From Acetoanaerobium sp041831635 (GTDB lineage: Bacteria; Bacillota; Clostridia; Peptostreptococcales; Filifactoraceae): a stretch of 30,702 nt of DNA. Made by a program: the position numbers and the translations under genes. Each line of letters begins with the position of its first letter. The first letter of the stretch is position 1. The stretch covers positions 1 through 30,702 of the forward strand of contig JBHASY010000076.1 of the NCBI GenBank assembly GCA_041831635.1. Reading direction: 5' to 3'. Under the pieces are notes generated by a model that made no database searches, was not told the DNA's origin, and saw only the letters and a list, made by a program, of their open reading frames with translations. Shown one piece after another: positions 1 to 6,412 of the stretch.

Positions 1-28
1 GTAAAGACCAAGTATATATATTTATGCT
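1..28. repeat. Left arm of a 28-bp perfect inverted repeat
   Basis: The reverse complement of bases 1-28 is identical to bases 338-365, which are codons 2 to 11 of the papain-fold gene. The match stops at base 29. It may continue to the left beyond the window. Chance identity over 28 bases is very unlikely, even with the AT-rich core. A fold-back assembly or amplification artefact at a contig end is the simplest explanation; a real inverted duplication is the alternative. Confidence 0.9.
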
Positions 29-136
29 CTCTGTTATATCTATTCCTTTGTTTAATAGTAAAATTCCTTTATGATCATATACCGGTTTGGCAAGTTTTGA
101 TTTTGGAGGAATTTTTTGTACGCTACATATTCTCAT
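1..136 (-). CDS. HD-GYP domain protein, N-terminus only (cut by window edge)
   Basis: 45 codons run off the left edge. The protein begins MRICSVQKI, then PPKSKLAKPVYD and KGILLLNKG. This matches the short N-terminal region common in clostridial HD-GYP cyclic-di-GMP phosphodiesterases (pattern: V..L.pG..la..vyd.~G.lLL.kG..lt). The ATG has an AAGAGG ribosome site five bases upstream. The frame stays open about 28 codons further upstream without a good start. The last nine codons (SINIYTWSL) coincide exactly with the inverted repeat at bases 1-28 and no longer resemble the family, so the true protein may diverge there. The catalytic HD and GYP motifs lie outside the window, so the assignment rests on the N-terminal pattern alone. 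Confidence 0.55.
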   Translation of the reverse strand, partial: MRICSVQKIPPKSKLAKPVYDHKGILLLNKGIDITESINIYTWSL

Positions 137-333
137 AATAACCTCTTTATGCAAAATTCTAAAATCTTCATACTTAATAGTATACCCATTATGTACAAAT
201 AAATCTATTATTTCTCCTATTTTTTGCTTTAATTAGAGTAAAAAATATTGCATTTTTCAAAAATTTGAATATACTTATTCTATATGCTTAATATGTTTTA
301 TACCGAGCATTTTTAATTAAGGAGTTTATAGTT

Positions 334-891
334 ATGAAGCATAAATATATATACTTGGTCTTTACAAAAACAGGTACTTGGCTTTCGAAAACTTTGAATT
401 TCTTCGAAAGTTCAGAGTATATACATGTATCTTTAGGTTTGGATAATCCTTTCAACAATTTATACTCTTTTGGAAGAACAAAACTAAATAACCCATTTTC
501 AGGCGGTTTCGTAATAGAAGACCTTTCCAAGGGACTTTATAAACGATTTGAAAATGCTCCCATTTGTGTCTATAGACTAAAAGTTACAGAAAAACAGTAT
601 GAAATGTTACAAAAAGAAATCTCCACTTTTTTAATAGCACAACAAGACTACAGATATAATTTTATCGGGCTATTTGGAGTGTGGTTTAACTATCCTATAA
701 ACAGGAACAGTCATTTCTTTTGCTCCCAATTTGTTTCACTTACGCTGACTCATGCCGGAATATATAATCCTAAAAAAACTCTCGGACTTATAAAACCTTG
801 TGACTTACTTAAAATCAAATCTTTAGAGTTAATGTACAGAGGCACCATTAAAGAATATATAAACGAAAAAAGCTATGTCATTGAGGCATAG
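334..891 (+). CDS. Small permuted papain-fold (NlpC/P60- or YiiX-like) protein
   Basis: 185 residues with no signal peptide and no clear membrane segment. A histidine sits early, in YIHVSL (His31), and a cysteine late, in HFFCSQFVS (Cys130). This His-before-Cys order is that of circularly permuted papain-fold proteins (YiiX/YebB-like, LRAT/NlpC superfamily), which cleave or transfer amide or thioester bonds. The FFCSQFVS motif resembles the nucleophile helix of that group. The start is well supported by AAGGAG nine bases before ATG. The substrate is unknown. It stands alone between a divergent HD-GYP fragment and convergent cvfB. Similar short proteins occur in clostridia as conserved hypotheticals. 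The fold call is inference from the motif order. Confidence 0.6.
   Translation: MKHKYIYLVFTKTGTWLSKTLNFFESSEYIHVSLGLDNPFNNLYSFGRTKLNNPFSGGFVIEDLSKGLYKRFENAPICVYRLKVTEKQYEMLQKEISTFLIAQQDYRYNFIGLFGVWFNYPINRNSHFFCSQFVSLTLTHAGIYNPKKTLGLIKPCDLLKIKSLELMYRGTIKEYINEKSYVIEA
338..365. repeat. Right arm of a 28-bp perfect inverted repeat
   Basis: This arm lies inside the 5' end of the papain-fold gene, starting two bases after its ATG, and matches the reverse complement of bases 1-28 exactly. The arms are about 309 bases apart. In this arm the sequence is ordinary coding sequence. In the left arm it replaces what should be the continuation of an HD-GYP-type protein. Confidence 0.9.
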
Positions 892-895
892 CTTT
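869..895 (-). terminator. Intrinsic terminator downstream of cvfB
   Basis: A perfect 9-bp stem, AAAGCTATG/CATAGCTTT, has a 9-base loop. Read on the minus strand it is followed by a run of T residues (T6 with the stem end). It lies about 48 bases past the cvfB stop and overlaps the end of the convergent papain-fold gene. On the plus strand it lacks a T tail. Confidence 0.7.
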
Positions 896-942
896 CATTG
901 ACAGGCAATATAAACTTTTCCCTCTTATAGTTTAATTCCAAC

Positions 943-1776
943 CTAGATGCTTACTTTTAAAGCTACTCCATTTTCTTTTAATTCTATTTTTTCTTCCTTT
1001 AAAAGTCTGCCCAAACCTTTTTTAAAGGATTTCTTGCTCATACTCAGTTGTTTTCTGATTTCATCAGGCTCAGAGTTGTCATTTAGTCCTAAAAATCCTC
1101 CTCGCTTTTCTATTTCCTTTAGGATGGTATATGAGTCCTTGTCTATCTGCTGAGTTTCTTTCAACCTAAGGCTTAGCTTCAGTTTTCCTTCTTCATCCTT
1201 ATCTACCACCCTAGCTTTTATGACGTCGCCCCTTTTGTATATGCGAAGAGCCTCACTTATAGGTAACATCGCATGATAACGTCTATCCACAGCCACAAAA
1301 ATCCCTACATCTTTTTTTATGCTGTAAATTACTCCCTCTACCATATCATCTACATCGTAAGGAGATCTTTTTGACAGCATCTCATAGGTATGCATAGTAG
1401 CGCACAATCTGTCACTTTTATCAATATAAAGCCCAACCATATACTCTTTTCCCTCTTGCACTTTTATAGTCTGTTCCTTAAAAGGAAGTAATAAGTCTTT
1501 CTCCAACCCCCAATCCATAAAGGCTCCTATATCCGTTATCTGAGATACTTTCAGTAACGCTACAGTGCCTAGTGTCAGCTTGGGTTTTTCAGTAGTAGCA
1601 ACAAGTCTGTCTTTAGAATCTCTATATATGAACACATCTATTTCATCATCTATGCAAAGGGTTTTCGGTACATATTTTTTAGGGAGCAAAACCTCCTCAC
1701 TTTCATCTGATAAATACGCACCTACAGTCGAAAACTTTACAGTCTTTAATATCTGCCTTTCTCCTAACTTTATCAT
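943..1776 (-). CDS. cvfB: S1-domain RNA-binding protein, CvfB/YitL family
   Basis: 277 residues. It has an N-terminal S1-like region (about 1-60), a second S1 domain (about 65-130, with TDIGAFMDWG), a third S1 domain (about 145-208, with KDVGIFVAVD and GDVIKARVVDKD) and a C-terminal winged helix (about 220-277, SMSKKSFKKGLGRLLKEEKI). This order is that of CvfB of Staphylococcus and Streptococcus and YitL of Bacillus, a cytoplasmic RNA-binding protein that affects virulence-gene expression in staphylococci. The start has GGAGG six bases upstream. Upstream lie a strong terminator and a cobalamin riboswitch, so cvfB probably has its own promoter or relies on read-through. Its length is normal for the family. 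Confidence 0.88.
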   Translation of the reverse strand: MIKLGERQILKTVKFSTVGAYLSDESEEVLLPKKYVPKTLCIDDEIDVFIYRDSKDRLVATTEKPKLTLGTVALLKVSQITDIGAFMDWGLEKDLLLPFKEQTIKVQEGKEYMVGLYIDKSDRLCATMHTYEMLSKRSPYDVDDMVEGVIYSIKKDVGIFVAVDRRYHAMLPISEALRIYKRGDVIKARVVDKDEEGKLKLSLRLKETQQIDKDSYTILKEIEKRGGFLGLNDNSEPDEIRKQLSMSKKSFKKGLGRLLKEEKIELKENGVALKVSI

Positions 1777-1830
1777 ATCTTACCTCCAAAAAATTCTTAT
1801 TTAATCAGTTTACCACATAATCAAAAAAAA

Positions 1831-1853
1831 ACTTCCTTTATTTTAAAGGAAGT
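1831..1853 (-). terminator. Intrinsic terminator between cobalamin riboswitch region and cvfB
   Basis: A 10-bp stem, ACTTCCTTTA/TAAAGGAAGT, has a 3-base loop and on the minus strand is followed at once by eight T residues. It sits 54 bases before the cvfB start. Transcripts entering from the riboswitch would end here before reaching cvfB. Confidence 0.85.
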
Positions 1854-1927
1854 TCAAATCATTATGGAAATAAAGTAGCTTAAGCTATATTACTCCGCAA
1901 TGTTAGGGGCACATAAAAAAGGGGAAT

Positions 1928-1962
1928 CGGCTCCTTGAAATGAGCAATAACGAAGAGCCGAC
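1928..1962 (-). terminator. Possible second hairpin after the cobalamin riboswitch
   Basis: On the minus strand TCGGCTC pairs with GAGCCGA around a loop of about 20 bases, followed by TTCCCC and then six T residues. The T run is offset by six bases, so termination here would be weaker than at the hairpins on either side. It may instead be structure within a non-coding transcript. Confidence 0.4.
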
Positions 1963-1983
1963 CAATTGGGAGGATTAAAAAAA

Positions 1984-2007
1984 CTCCTCTTACGCAGATA
2001 AGAGGAG
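1984..2007 (-). terminator. Riboswitch expression-platform terminator
   Basis: A 9-bp stem, CTCCTCTTA/TAAGAGGAG, has the hexaloop TCTGCG and a seven-T tail on the minus strand. The segment GATAGAGGAG just upstream (2037-2046) can pair, with one bulged base, to the 5' half of the stem and its first loop bases (CTCCTCTTATC). That would be an antiterminator that excludes the terminator. This is the usual form of a transcription-attenuation platform. Confidence 0.85.
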
Positions 2008-2066
2008 CATACTATTAAAGTCACCTTTGCTTTAACCTCCTCTATCTCTCGTAGAGTCTTCGGCTA

Positions 2067-2238
2067 ATAATACAGGCAGTTATTCTGACTCGAGTATCAT
2101 CATTTTTACTTTCCTTCCCAATTCCTCGTTGAATCAGTGGATTGCTAAGTAAAAACTCCTCTCTTACAGCGGCGGGACCGTGTGGGACTTGCACCCAACT
2201 TCTCTTTTAATCAATCTTTCGATCAAACCATGTATCAT
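2067..2238 (-). promoter_or_regulatory. Cobalamin (adenosylcobalamin) riboswitch aptamer
   Basis: Read on the minus strand, the conserved elements appear in order: GGTGCAAGTCCC, then ACGGTCCCGCCGCTGTAA, then CCACTG, GGGAAGG, and a B12 box AGTCAGAATAACTGCC (2075-2090). The B12 box matches 14 of 16 positions of the AGYCAGRAGACCTGCC consensus. A closing helix P1 can be read as ATGATACA (2231-2238) with TGTATTAT (2067-2074). The aptamer is preceded by a perfect promoter and followed by an antiterminator/terminator pair. No coding sequence lies between it and the terminator at 1831-1853, and the next gene is cvfB, not a known B12-controlled gene. Confidence 0.9.
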
Positions 2239-2260
2239 AGTTATTAAGTTTTCCAAATAA

Positions 2261-2289
2261 ATTATACCTATAATTAAAATCTTTGTCAA
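2261..2289 (-). promoter_or_regulatory. Consensus sigma-A promoter of the cobalamin riboswitch
   Basis: On the minus strand TTGACA (2284-2289) is followed by exactly 17 bases and TATAAT (2261-2266). This is a perfect match to the vegetative consensus. The expected start of transcription is near 2254, about 16 bases before P1 of the aptamer. A promoter this strong implies an abundant leader RNA. Confidence 0.85.
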
Positions 2290-2324
2290 TACCTAAATGT
2301 TTATTTTTTCACACTATTTTTTCT

Positions 2325-2738
2325 CTAATAAGATATTATATCTATCTCACTTTTATCTTCGTCGGCATAACCTTCTATTGTAACAATAAGTTTTGCAGGT
2401 AAAGCCACTATCATCTGATTTGATTTATCTATCCAGCCTGTATCCGAATGAACGGAAAGCGGTGCGACCTCTTTTGGAAGTCTTAAAAGTCTTACCTTGC
2501 CCTCTTTTGTTTCTAATTTCGCCTGATAAGTAATTCCGTCTTTTACTATATCGAAAGTATGATAAACAGAACTTCTATCTTCATTGAGCAAAAACTCATA
2601 CTTCACTTCTCCGTCTATAGTGATGATAATTTGCTTGCTTTTAGGCTCTTTGCCACTACTTAATGTTAGAAGCGGTAAGGAGCTTATTATCAAAATCAAA
2701 ACAATGAGGATTTTATCCCCTCTAGTTAAAAAATTCAT
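2325..2738 (-). CDS. NusG domain II-containing membrane-anchored protein
   Basis: 137 residues from the chosen start MNFLTRGDKIL. One membrane anchor (about residues 8-27, ILIVLILIISSLPLL) is followed by an extracytoplasmic domain with IIITIDGEVKYEF, DGITYQAKLETKEGKVRLL and DKSNQMIVALPAKLIVTIEG. This is the pattern of the NusG domain II family (not the transcription factor itself), often found in clostridia near FMN-transfer or Rnf-like redox genes. None of those genes is present here. An earlier ATG (2768) would add ten residues. Neither start has a good ribosome site, and the inner one matches the usual family N-terminus. A promoter is readable at 2890-2918. The function is unknown. Confidence 0.7.
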   Translation of the reverse strand: MNFLTRGDKILIVLILIISSLPLLTLSSGKEPKSKQIIITIDGEVKYEFLLNEDRSSVYHTFDIVKDGITYQAKLETKEGKVRLLRLPKEVAPLSVHSDTGWIDKSNQMIVALPAKLIVTIEGYADEDKSEIDIISY

Positions 2739-2888
2739 AACTGCACCGGCTTTGTAAAAATGATTCAATCAACAATACTATATTGAAATTCCAAACACTA
2801 AGCAATACAACATCCAGTTGTAAAACAATTAAATCCATATTATTTTTAACTCATATATTTTTGTACCGAAATAAAACACTATCAAATT

Positions 2889-2932
2889 AAGTATATTATT
2901 ATATCGACATCAAGTCAAAGTTTAATATACTT
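2889..2932. repeat. 10-bp inverted repeat around the NusG-II promoter
   Basis: AAGTATATTA (2889-2898) and TAATATACTT (2923-2932) are perfect complements separated by 24 bases. One arm covers the -10 element and the other lies just upstream of the -35, a common arrangement for repressor half-sites. Confidence 0.5.
2890..2918 (-). promoter_or_regulatory. Promoter of the NusG domain II gene
   Basis: On the minus strand TTGACT (2913-2918), 17 bases, then TATACT (2890-2895). This leaves a leader of about 145 bases before the preferred start at 2738. Confidence 0.6.
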
Positions 2933-3060
2933 TTTAAAATCAAATATGTTCAATTTCAAATTTAGATGTTATAATCAAAACGTGATTTTCCATATTCACT
3001 GTTTTAACATCTTTATTATGGGAATAACTATCATAAAAGACTATAAGGGGGAAAGTATTT

Positions 3061-3699
3061 ATGCTTATCCGTTCTATTTTGACACCATTTGACAAATTAA
3101 CTACATTGGGACTAAACGACACCGTGAAATCTGCGATAGATATCATAGAGGAAAATGGTTTTTTATCACTTCCTGTAACTGATGGTGATAAGTTTGTAGG
3201 TTTTCTTTCAAAACAATACGTATACGAAAAATTTTTTGACTCAGGAGAAAAAGATTTTGACACTTTCCTGAAAAAACCTGTCAGCGAGTTTGCCTATATG
3301 AGTTTAGAACCTGTAAAAGATTCTATGTTCGTAGAAGATGCAGCTGATATTTTCTTTAATAATCGAGTGAGGTTTTTACCGGTTGTCAATGAGACAGGAA
3401 AGTTTTTAGGAATATTAACTCAAAAATCGTTATTTCAAGTTATAACTAAGATATACGGGCTAAAAGATGCAAAAATCGTGATTCACTCTGAGGATTTTGC
3501 CGGAAATCTGTTAAAAATGGCAGATGTGGTATTTAAACATGGAGCAAATATCACGAACATAGCTCAGACTGAAGCTCAGATTATGAATATCATAGAAACA
3601 TCTATAAGACTCACAGGAAATAACCTTGAAAAACTTCCTGAAAAACTGAAAGCTAAGGGAATAACTGTAGTGGAATTTATTCCTGCAAAAAATGACTAG
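3061..3699 (+). CDS. Tandem CBS domain protein with C-terminal ACT-like domain (AcuB-like)
   Basis: 212 residues, cytoplasmic. CBS repeat one is at about 3-60 (SAIDIIEENGFLSLPVTD, then GFLSKQ). CBS repeat two is at about 78-132 (VEDAADIFFNNRVRFLPVVNE, then GILTQKSLF). An ACT-like fold follows at about 138-208 (HSEDFAGNLLKMADVVFKHGANITNI). CBS pairs bind adenosine nucleotides such as AMP, ATP or SAM, and ACT domains bind small metabolites, so this is a likely metabolite sensor. Similar proteins are annotated AcuB-like, but nothing here shows a role in acetoin use. The start follows AAGGGGGAAAG. The gene is monocistronic with a terminator hairpin at 3708-3751. Confidence 0.82.
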   Translation: MLIRSILTPFDKLTTLGLNDTVKSAIDIIEENGFLSLPVTDGDKFVGFLSKQYVYEKFFDSGEKDFDTFLKKPVSEFAYMSLEPVKDSMFVEDAADIFFNNRVRFLPVVNETGKFLGILTQKSLFQVITKIYGLKDAKIVIHSEDFAGNLLKMADVVFKHGANITNIAQTEAQIMNIIETSIRLTGNNLEKLPEKLKAKGITVVEFIPAKND

Positions 3700-3707
3700 T
3701 AATGTTA

Positions 3708-3751
3708 AAAACCTCTTTTAGATTAAAAATTTCCTATTCTAAAGAGGTTTT
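3708..3751 (+). terminator. Terminator hairpin after the CBS/ACT gene
   Basis: The 11-bp arms AAAACCTCTTT (3708-3718) and AAAGAGGTTTT (3741-3751) pair across a loop of 22 bases. The U tract is short (the TTTT at the end of the stem), so efficiency may be moderate. Confidence 0.6.
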
Positions 3752-3781
3752 CTACATTTTGTCATAAATATATACCTTTTG

Positions 3782-3808
3782 TTGACTTATAAGCTTTTAT
3801 AGTATAAT
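3782..3808 (+). promoter_or_regulatory. Promoter of the YheO-type regulator
   Basis: TTGACT (3782-3787) and TATAAT (3803-3808) are separated by 15 bases, a short but usable spacing. The leader to the ATG at 3880 is about 65 bases. Confidence 0.5.
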
Positions 3809-3879
3809 CTTATATAAAAACTTATTTAAAATCAAAAAATAATTATAATTTCAATACATTATATGTTTAGGTGATAAAA

Positions 3880-4503
3880 ATGGATAAAAGCTCAGCATTA
3901 GATTTTTTAATAGGATTGTGTGACGGCCTTTCGGTTATGTTCGGTTCAAATTGCGAGGCTGTAGTTCACGATATGAATGATCCGAACAAATCAATCGTCT
4001 ACATATCAAATGGTTATGTTACGAATAGAAGCATAGGAGATAAACTTAAAATCTTAGGCGGAAAAGATATAGATAAATTCTTCAGCGGTACTGACATCGT
4101 AAATTGCAAGGCTCTAACTTCTGACAAAAGAACTCTCAAAAGTTCTACTTTTCATATGAAGGGTCATGGGTATCATTATGCACTGGGTATAAACTTTGAC
4201 TATACAAACTTTGAGTTCGCTCATAATCTGTTAAAAGATTTAACTTTGGTCGGAAAAGATATCTCGGAAGTGATACAAGCAAGCCCCAATGTAGAGGACT
4301 TGCTTGATAGTTACATAGATGATGCTCTTAAATTTGTAGGCAAACCTATCTCTATGCTGAAAAAAGAAGATAGGGTTCAAATGGTAAAATGTCTTGAAGA
4401 AAAAGGCGCTTTTGCTCTTCAGAGAAGTATTCCAATCATATCCGAAAGACTAAACATATCCAGATATACGCTTTATAACTATTTAAAAGAAATTCGAGAT
4501 TAA
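3880..4503 (+). CDS. YheO-type PAS / HTH transcriptional regulator
   Basis: 207 residues from the chosen start MDKSSALDF. The N-terminal half (about 8-120) is a YheO-type PAS-like sensor domain: GLSVMFGSNCEAVVHD near its start and FHMKGHGYHYALGINFDYT near its end. The C-terminal part (about 145-205) is an HTH_22-type DNA-binding domain with ALQRSIPIISERLNISRYTLYNYL. A GTG three codons earlier is possible, but AGGTGA ideally precedes the ATG at 3880. The ligand is unknown. The gene converges on a formate/nitrite transporter with overlapping stop codons, so the two may be linked, but regulation of that gene is only a guess. Confidence 0.82.
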   Translation: MDKSSALDFLIGLCDGLSVMFGSNCEAVVHDMNDPNKSIVYISNGYVTNRSIGDKLKILGGKDIDKFFSGTDIVNCKALTSDKRTLKSSTFHMKGHGYHYALGINFDYTNFEFAHNLLKDLTLVGKDISEVIQASPNVEDLLDSYIDDALKFVGKPISMLKKEDRVQMVKCLEEKGAFALQRSIPIISERLNISRYTLYNYLKEIRD

Positions 4504-5336
4504 GCGTTCTTATGTAAAGAGAACCAATAAAATCCTGCTACCATAATAACTCCGCCAAATAAGTTTCCAAGTGTTACAGGAACGAGGTTATTTATTACAA
4601 AAGTACCCCAATTCAGATTAGCAAGTTTTTCTACTGCAAGCCCTGACGCTTCCACCCATGCAGGATTTGATTTGGCCATAATTCCAGCCGGGATATAGTA
4701 CATATTTGCTATACTATGCTCAAATCCGGAAGTTATAAATAGAGAGATAGGGAAGAAAATAGCAAAGCACTTTCCTGCTATATCCTTTGCACCGTATGCC
4801 ATCCATACAGCTATACATACTATCCAGTTACACATAATCCCCAGATAAAAAGCTTGTGAAAAAGTAAGCCCTGTTTTGTATGCAGCTATCTTTATGGTGA
4901 CACCTCCCAGTACATTGTCTCCGCTGTTGAAAAGCCCGGACTTATTCATCATATAAGCGATAAAAAGCCCTCCCACAAGGTTTCCTATGTACACAATACA
5001 CCAATTTGAAAGCATAGACTTAAGAGTAATTTTTTTCTCAAAAAGTGCAATAGTCATAAGAGAATTCCCTGTGAAAAGCTCTCCTCCCGCTATGATAACC
5101 AGCATCAATCCTGTTGCAAAAACCGCTCCTGCCAGTGCTTTTCCTGTGCCGTAAGTCTCCGGTTTTGCAAATAAGTTAAAGGCAGCCATATTAGAACCCT
5201 CTGAAGCAAATGCTATAAATGCTCCTGCCAATATGGCAAGTAAAAACAGATTTAACGGTTTGCTGTTAGCTTTTTTTATCCCTACTTCCATAGTTGTCTC
5301 TACGATTTCCTTTGGTGTTAAAAATCCTTTTTCCAA
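4500..5336 (-). CDS. Formate/nitrite transporter (FocA/NirC family)
   Basis: 278 residues from a TTG start (MEKGFLTPKEIVETT). GGGGGG lies six bases upstream as a ribosome site, and this start matches the usual family N-terminus; a TTG five codons earlier overlaps that site. Six hydrophobic helices are present. Family landmarks are FASEGSNM (helix 1 end), GGELFTGNSL, and SGFEHSIANMYYIPAG, which holds the central pore histidine. The protein would be a pentameric channel for formate, nitrite or hydrosulfide; sequence alone does not choose between them. Formate export would suit a fermenting anaerobe. The last four bases overlap the stop of the convergent regulator. The GNAT gene just upstream on the same strand may share its transcript. 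Confidence 0.9.
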   Translation of the reverse strand: MEKGFLTPKEIVETTMEVGIKKANSKPLNLFLLAILAGAFIAFASEGSNMAAFNLFAKPETYGTGKALAGAVFATGLMLVIIAGGELFTGNSLMTIALFEKKITLKSMLSNWCIVYIGNLVGGLFIAYMMNKSGLFNSGDNVLGGVTIKIAAYKTGLTFSQAFYLGIMCNWIVCIAVWMAYGAKDIAGKCFAIFFPISLFITSGFEHSIANMYYIPAGIMAKSNPAWVEASGLAVEKLANLNWGTFVINNLVPVTLGNLFGGVIMVAGFYWFSLHKNA

Positions 5337-5366
5337 AATAATCCCCCCCAAATCACTTAAAATTTT

Positions 5367-6236
5367 TTAATTTCTTAAATCCATCCTGTAATACTCAAAA
5401 CTCCTTACAGTTTCAAATCCAAAATTCTTATAAAGAGCCAGTGCTCTCGGATTATTGCTGTCTACTTCAAGCTTTATTTCGCCTACATTTGCCTTTTTAA
5501 GTTCATAAATTAACAGTAAAAGCATATCTTTTGCATAACCGTTTCTTCTGTAGTCGGAAAGAACCCCCAAAGAAAATAGTACAGCTTCATTGCCATTTAT
5601 GTCTAAGCTTGTCATACCTATAGGTTTTTTATTGTGATAGCATAGATATAATGCTCTTGTTTTGCTATCAAGTATTGACTTTGCCATAGATACGGCAACA
5701 GCCTCTTCTTCCTTGAAAATTTCTCTGCTAAGTTCTGCAATAAAAGGAATTTCTGTGGAACGATCCACTTTTTTTATCACAATTTTGTTTTTCAGTTTAT
5801 TAACCTCATCATTTTTTAACCTGTATGCTAAAAAATATTCAGTCAAATACAAATCCGCTTTTAGTTTTTTCCCAAGTATTTCACTATTAGAAAATTTGCC
5901 GTCAAATACAAACAATATATCTTTTATATCAAATTTTTCAGCTTCACTGATAACTTCTTTCAAAAGCATTGAAAAGTAGCCTCTTCGTCTGAATTCAGGA
6001 TCAGTAAAACCACAGATCTCCATCTCGTGTTTCAGTGGTGCAAACACCGAAACAAAGCTTACCAATCTATCTTTTTCATAGATTAAAAATATACTGTTCA
6101 TATCCTCGTAATAATTCATCCTCAAATCTACACAGGTTGTACTTTGAGTTTTATCATGAGCATTACACTTCGCCTCCAACACTCTTAGCTGCTCAACTAA
6201 TAGCGTATCCGGCATGATTTTTTTCTTTATCTCCAA
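5367..6236 (-). CDS. Double GNAT-domain N-acetyltransferase
   Basis: 289 residues from a TTG start with GGAGGG seven bases upstream; another TTG eight codons earlier lacks a well-placed ribosome site. There are two GNAT folds in tandem. The first (about 10-140) has FTDPEFRRRGYFSMLL as its acetyl-CoA loop. The second (about 155-289) has LGVLSDYRRNGYAKDML followed by SNNPRALALYKNFGFE. Both have the R-x-x-G-x-A/G-type pyrophosphate-binding loop, so both could be active, though duplicated GNAT proteins often keep only one active site. The acceptor is unknown. The stop is 30 bases before the transporter start, so the two genes may form an operon. Confidence 0.83.
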   Translation of the reverse strand: MEIKKKIMPDTLLVEQLRVLEAKCNAHDKTQSTTCVDLRMNYYEDMNSIFLIYEKDRLVSFVSVFAPLKHEMEICGFTDPEFRRRGYFSMLLKEVISEAEKFDIKDILFVFDGKFSNSEILGKKLKADLYLTEYFLAYRLKNDEVNKLKNKIVIKKVDRSTEIPFIAELSREIFKEEEAVAVSMAKSILDSKTRALYLCYHNKKPIGMTSLDINGNEAVLFSLGVLSDYRRNGYAKDMLLLLIYELKKANVGEIKLEVDSNNPRALALYKNFGFETVRSFEYYRMDLRN

Positions 6237-6296
6237 AATGTCGCCCTCCTGCCCCCACAATAAGAACGAAAAAACCTACCTCCCAATATCTACTAT

Positions 6297-6325
6297 ATCA
6301 GATTTTTAACAATATGTAATCTGAT
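6297..6325. repeat. 8-bp inverted repeat between GNAT and DUF3841 genes
   Basis: ATCAGATT (6297-6304) and AATCTGAT (6318-6325) are perfect complements around 13 bases. There is no T tail in either direction, so it does not look like a terminator. It lies about 60 bases upstream of the GNAT start, where an operator would be expected. Confidence 0.5.
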
Positions 6326-6363
6326 TTTGAATAATTTTTGATATCTTTTTAACTTTTGGTGTG

Positions 6364-6385
6364 TTTATGCAACAATTTGCATAAA
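6364..6385. repeat. 9-bp palindrome TTTATGCAA-N4-TTGCATAAA
   Basis: Perfect 9-bp arms surround CAAT. It lies 28 bases past the DUF3841 stop and upstream of the GNAT gene. It lacks a T tail on both strands, so an operator or a processing hairpin is more likely than a terminator. Confidence 0.55.
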
Positions 6386-6412
6386 TTATAGATATCAGTT
6401 ATATCCTTCAAA

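Larger units (their letters stand above)
2769..3060. other. Divergent intergenic region between NusG-II and CBS genes
   Basis: This AT-rich region holds two divergent promoters: a minus-strand one at 2890-2918 for the NusG-II gene, and a TATAAT at 2970-2975 for the CBS gene whose -35 is poor (TGTTCA, 2948-2953). A perfect 10-bp inverted repeat (2889-2898 and 2923-2932) brackets the minus promoter. I see no RNA gene or further open frame. Confidence 0.6.

Noticed and set aside
1993..1998. The hexaloop of the riboswitch terminator as an ANTAR (EutV-type) binding site
   Set aside because: ANTAR targets are two adjacent hairpins with A at loop position 1 and G at position 4. This loop (TCTGCG) has G4 but not A1, and no suitable partner hairpin is seen.
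2940..3263. Minus-strand open frame over the CBS gene start
   Set aside because: Shadow of the CBS/ACT gene, with unlikely composition and no ribosome site.
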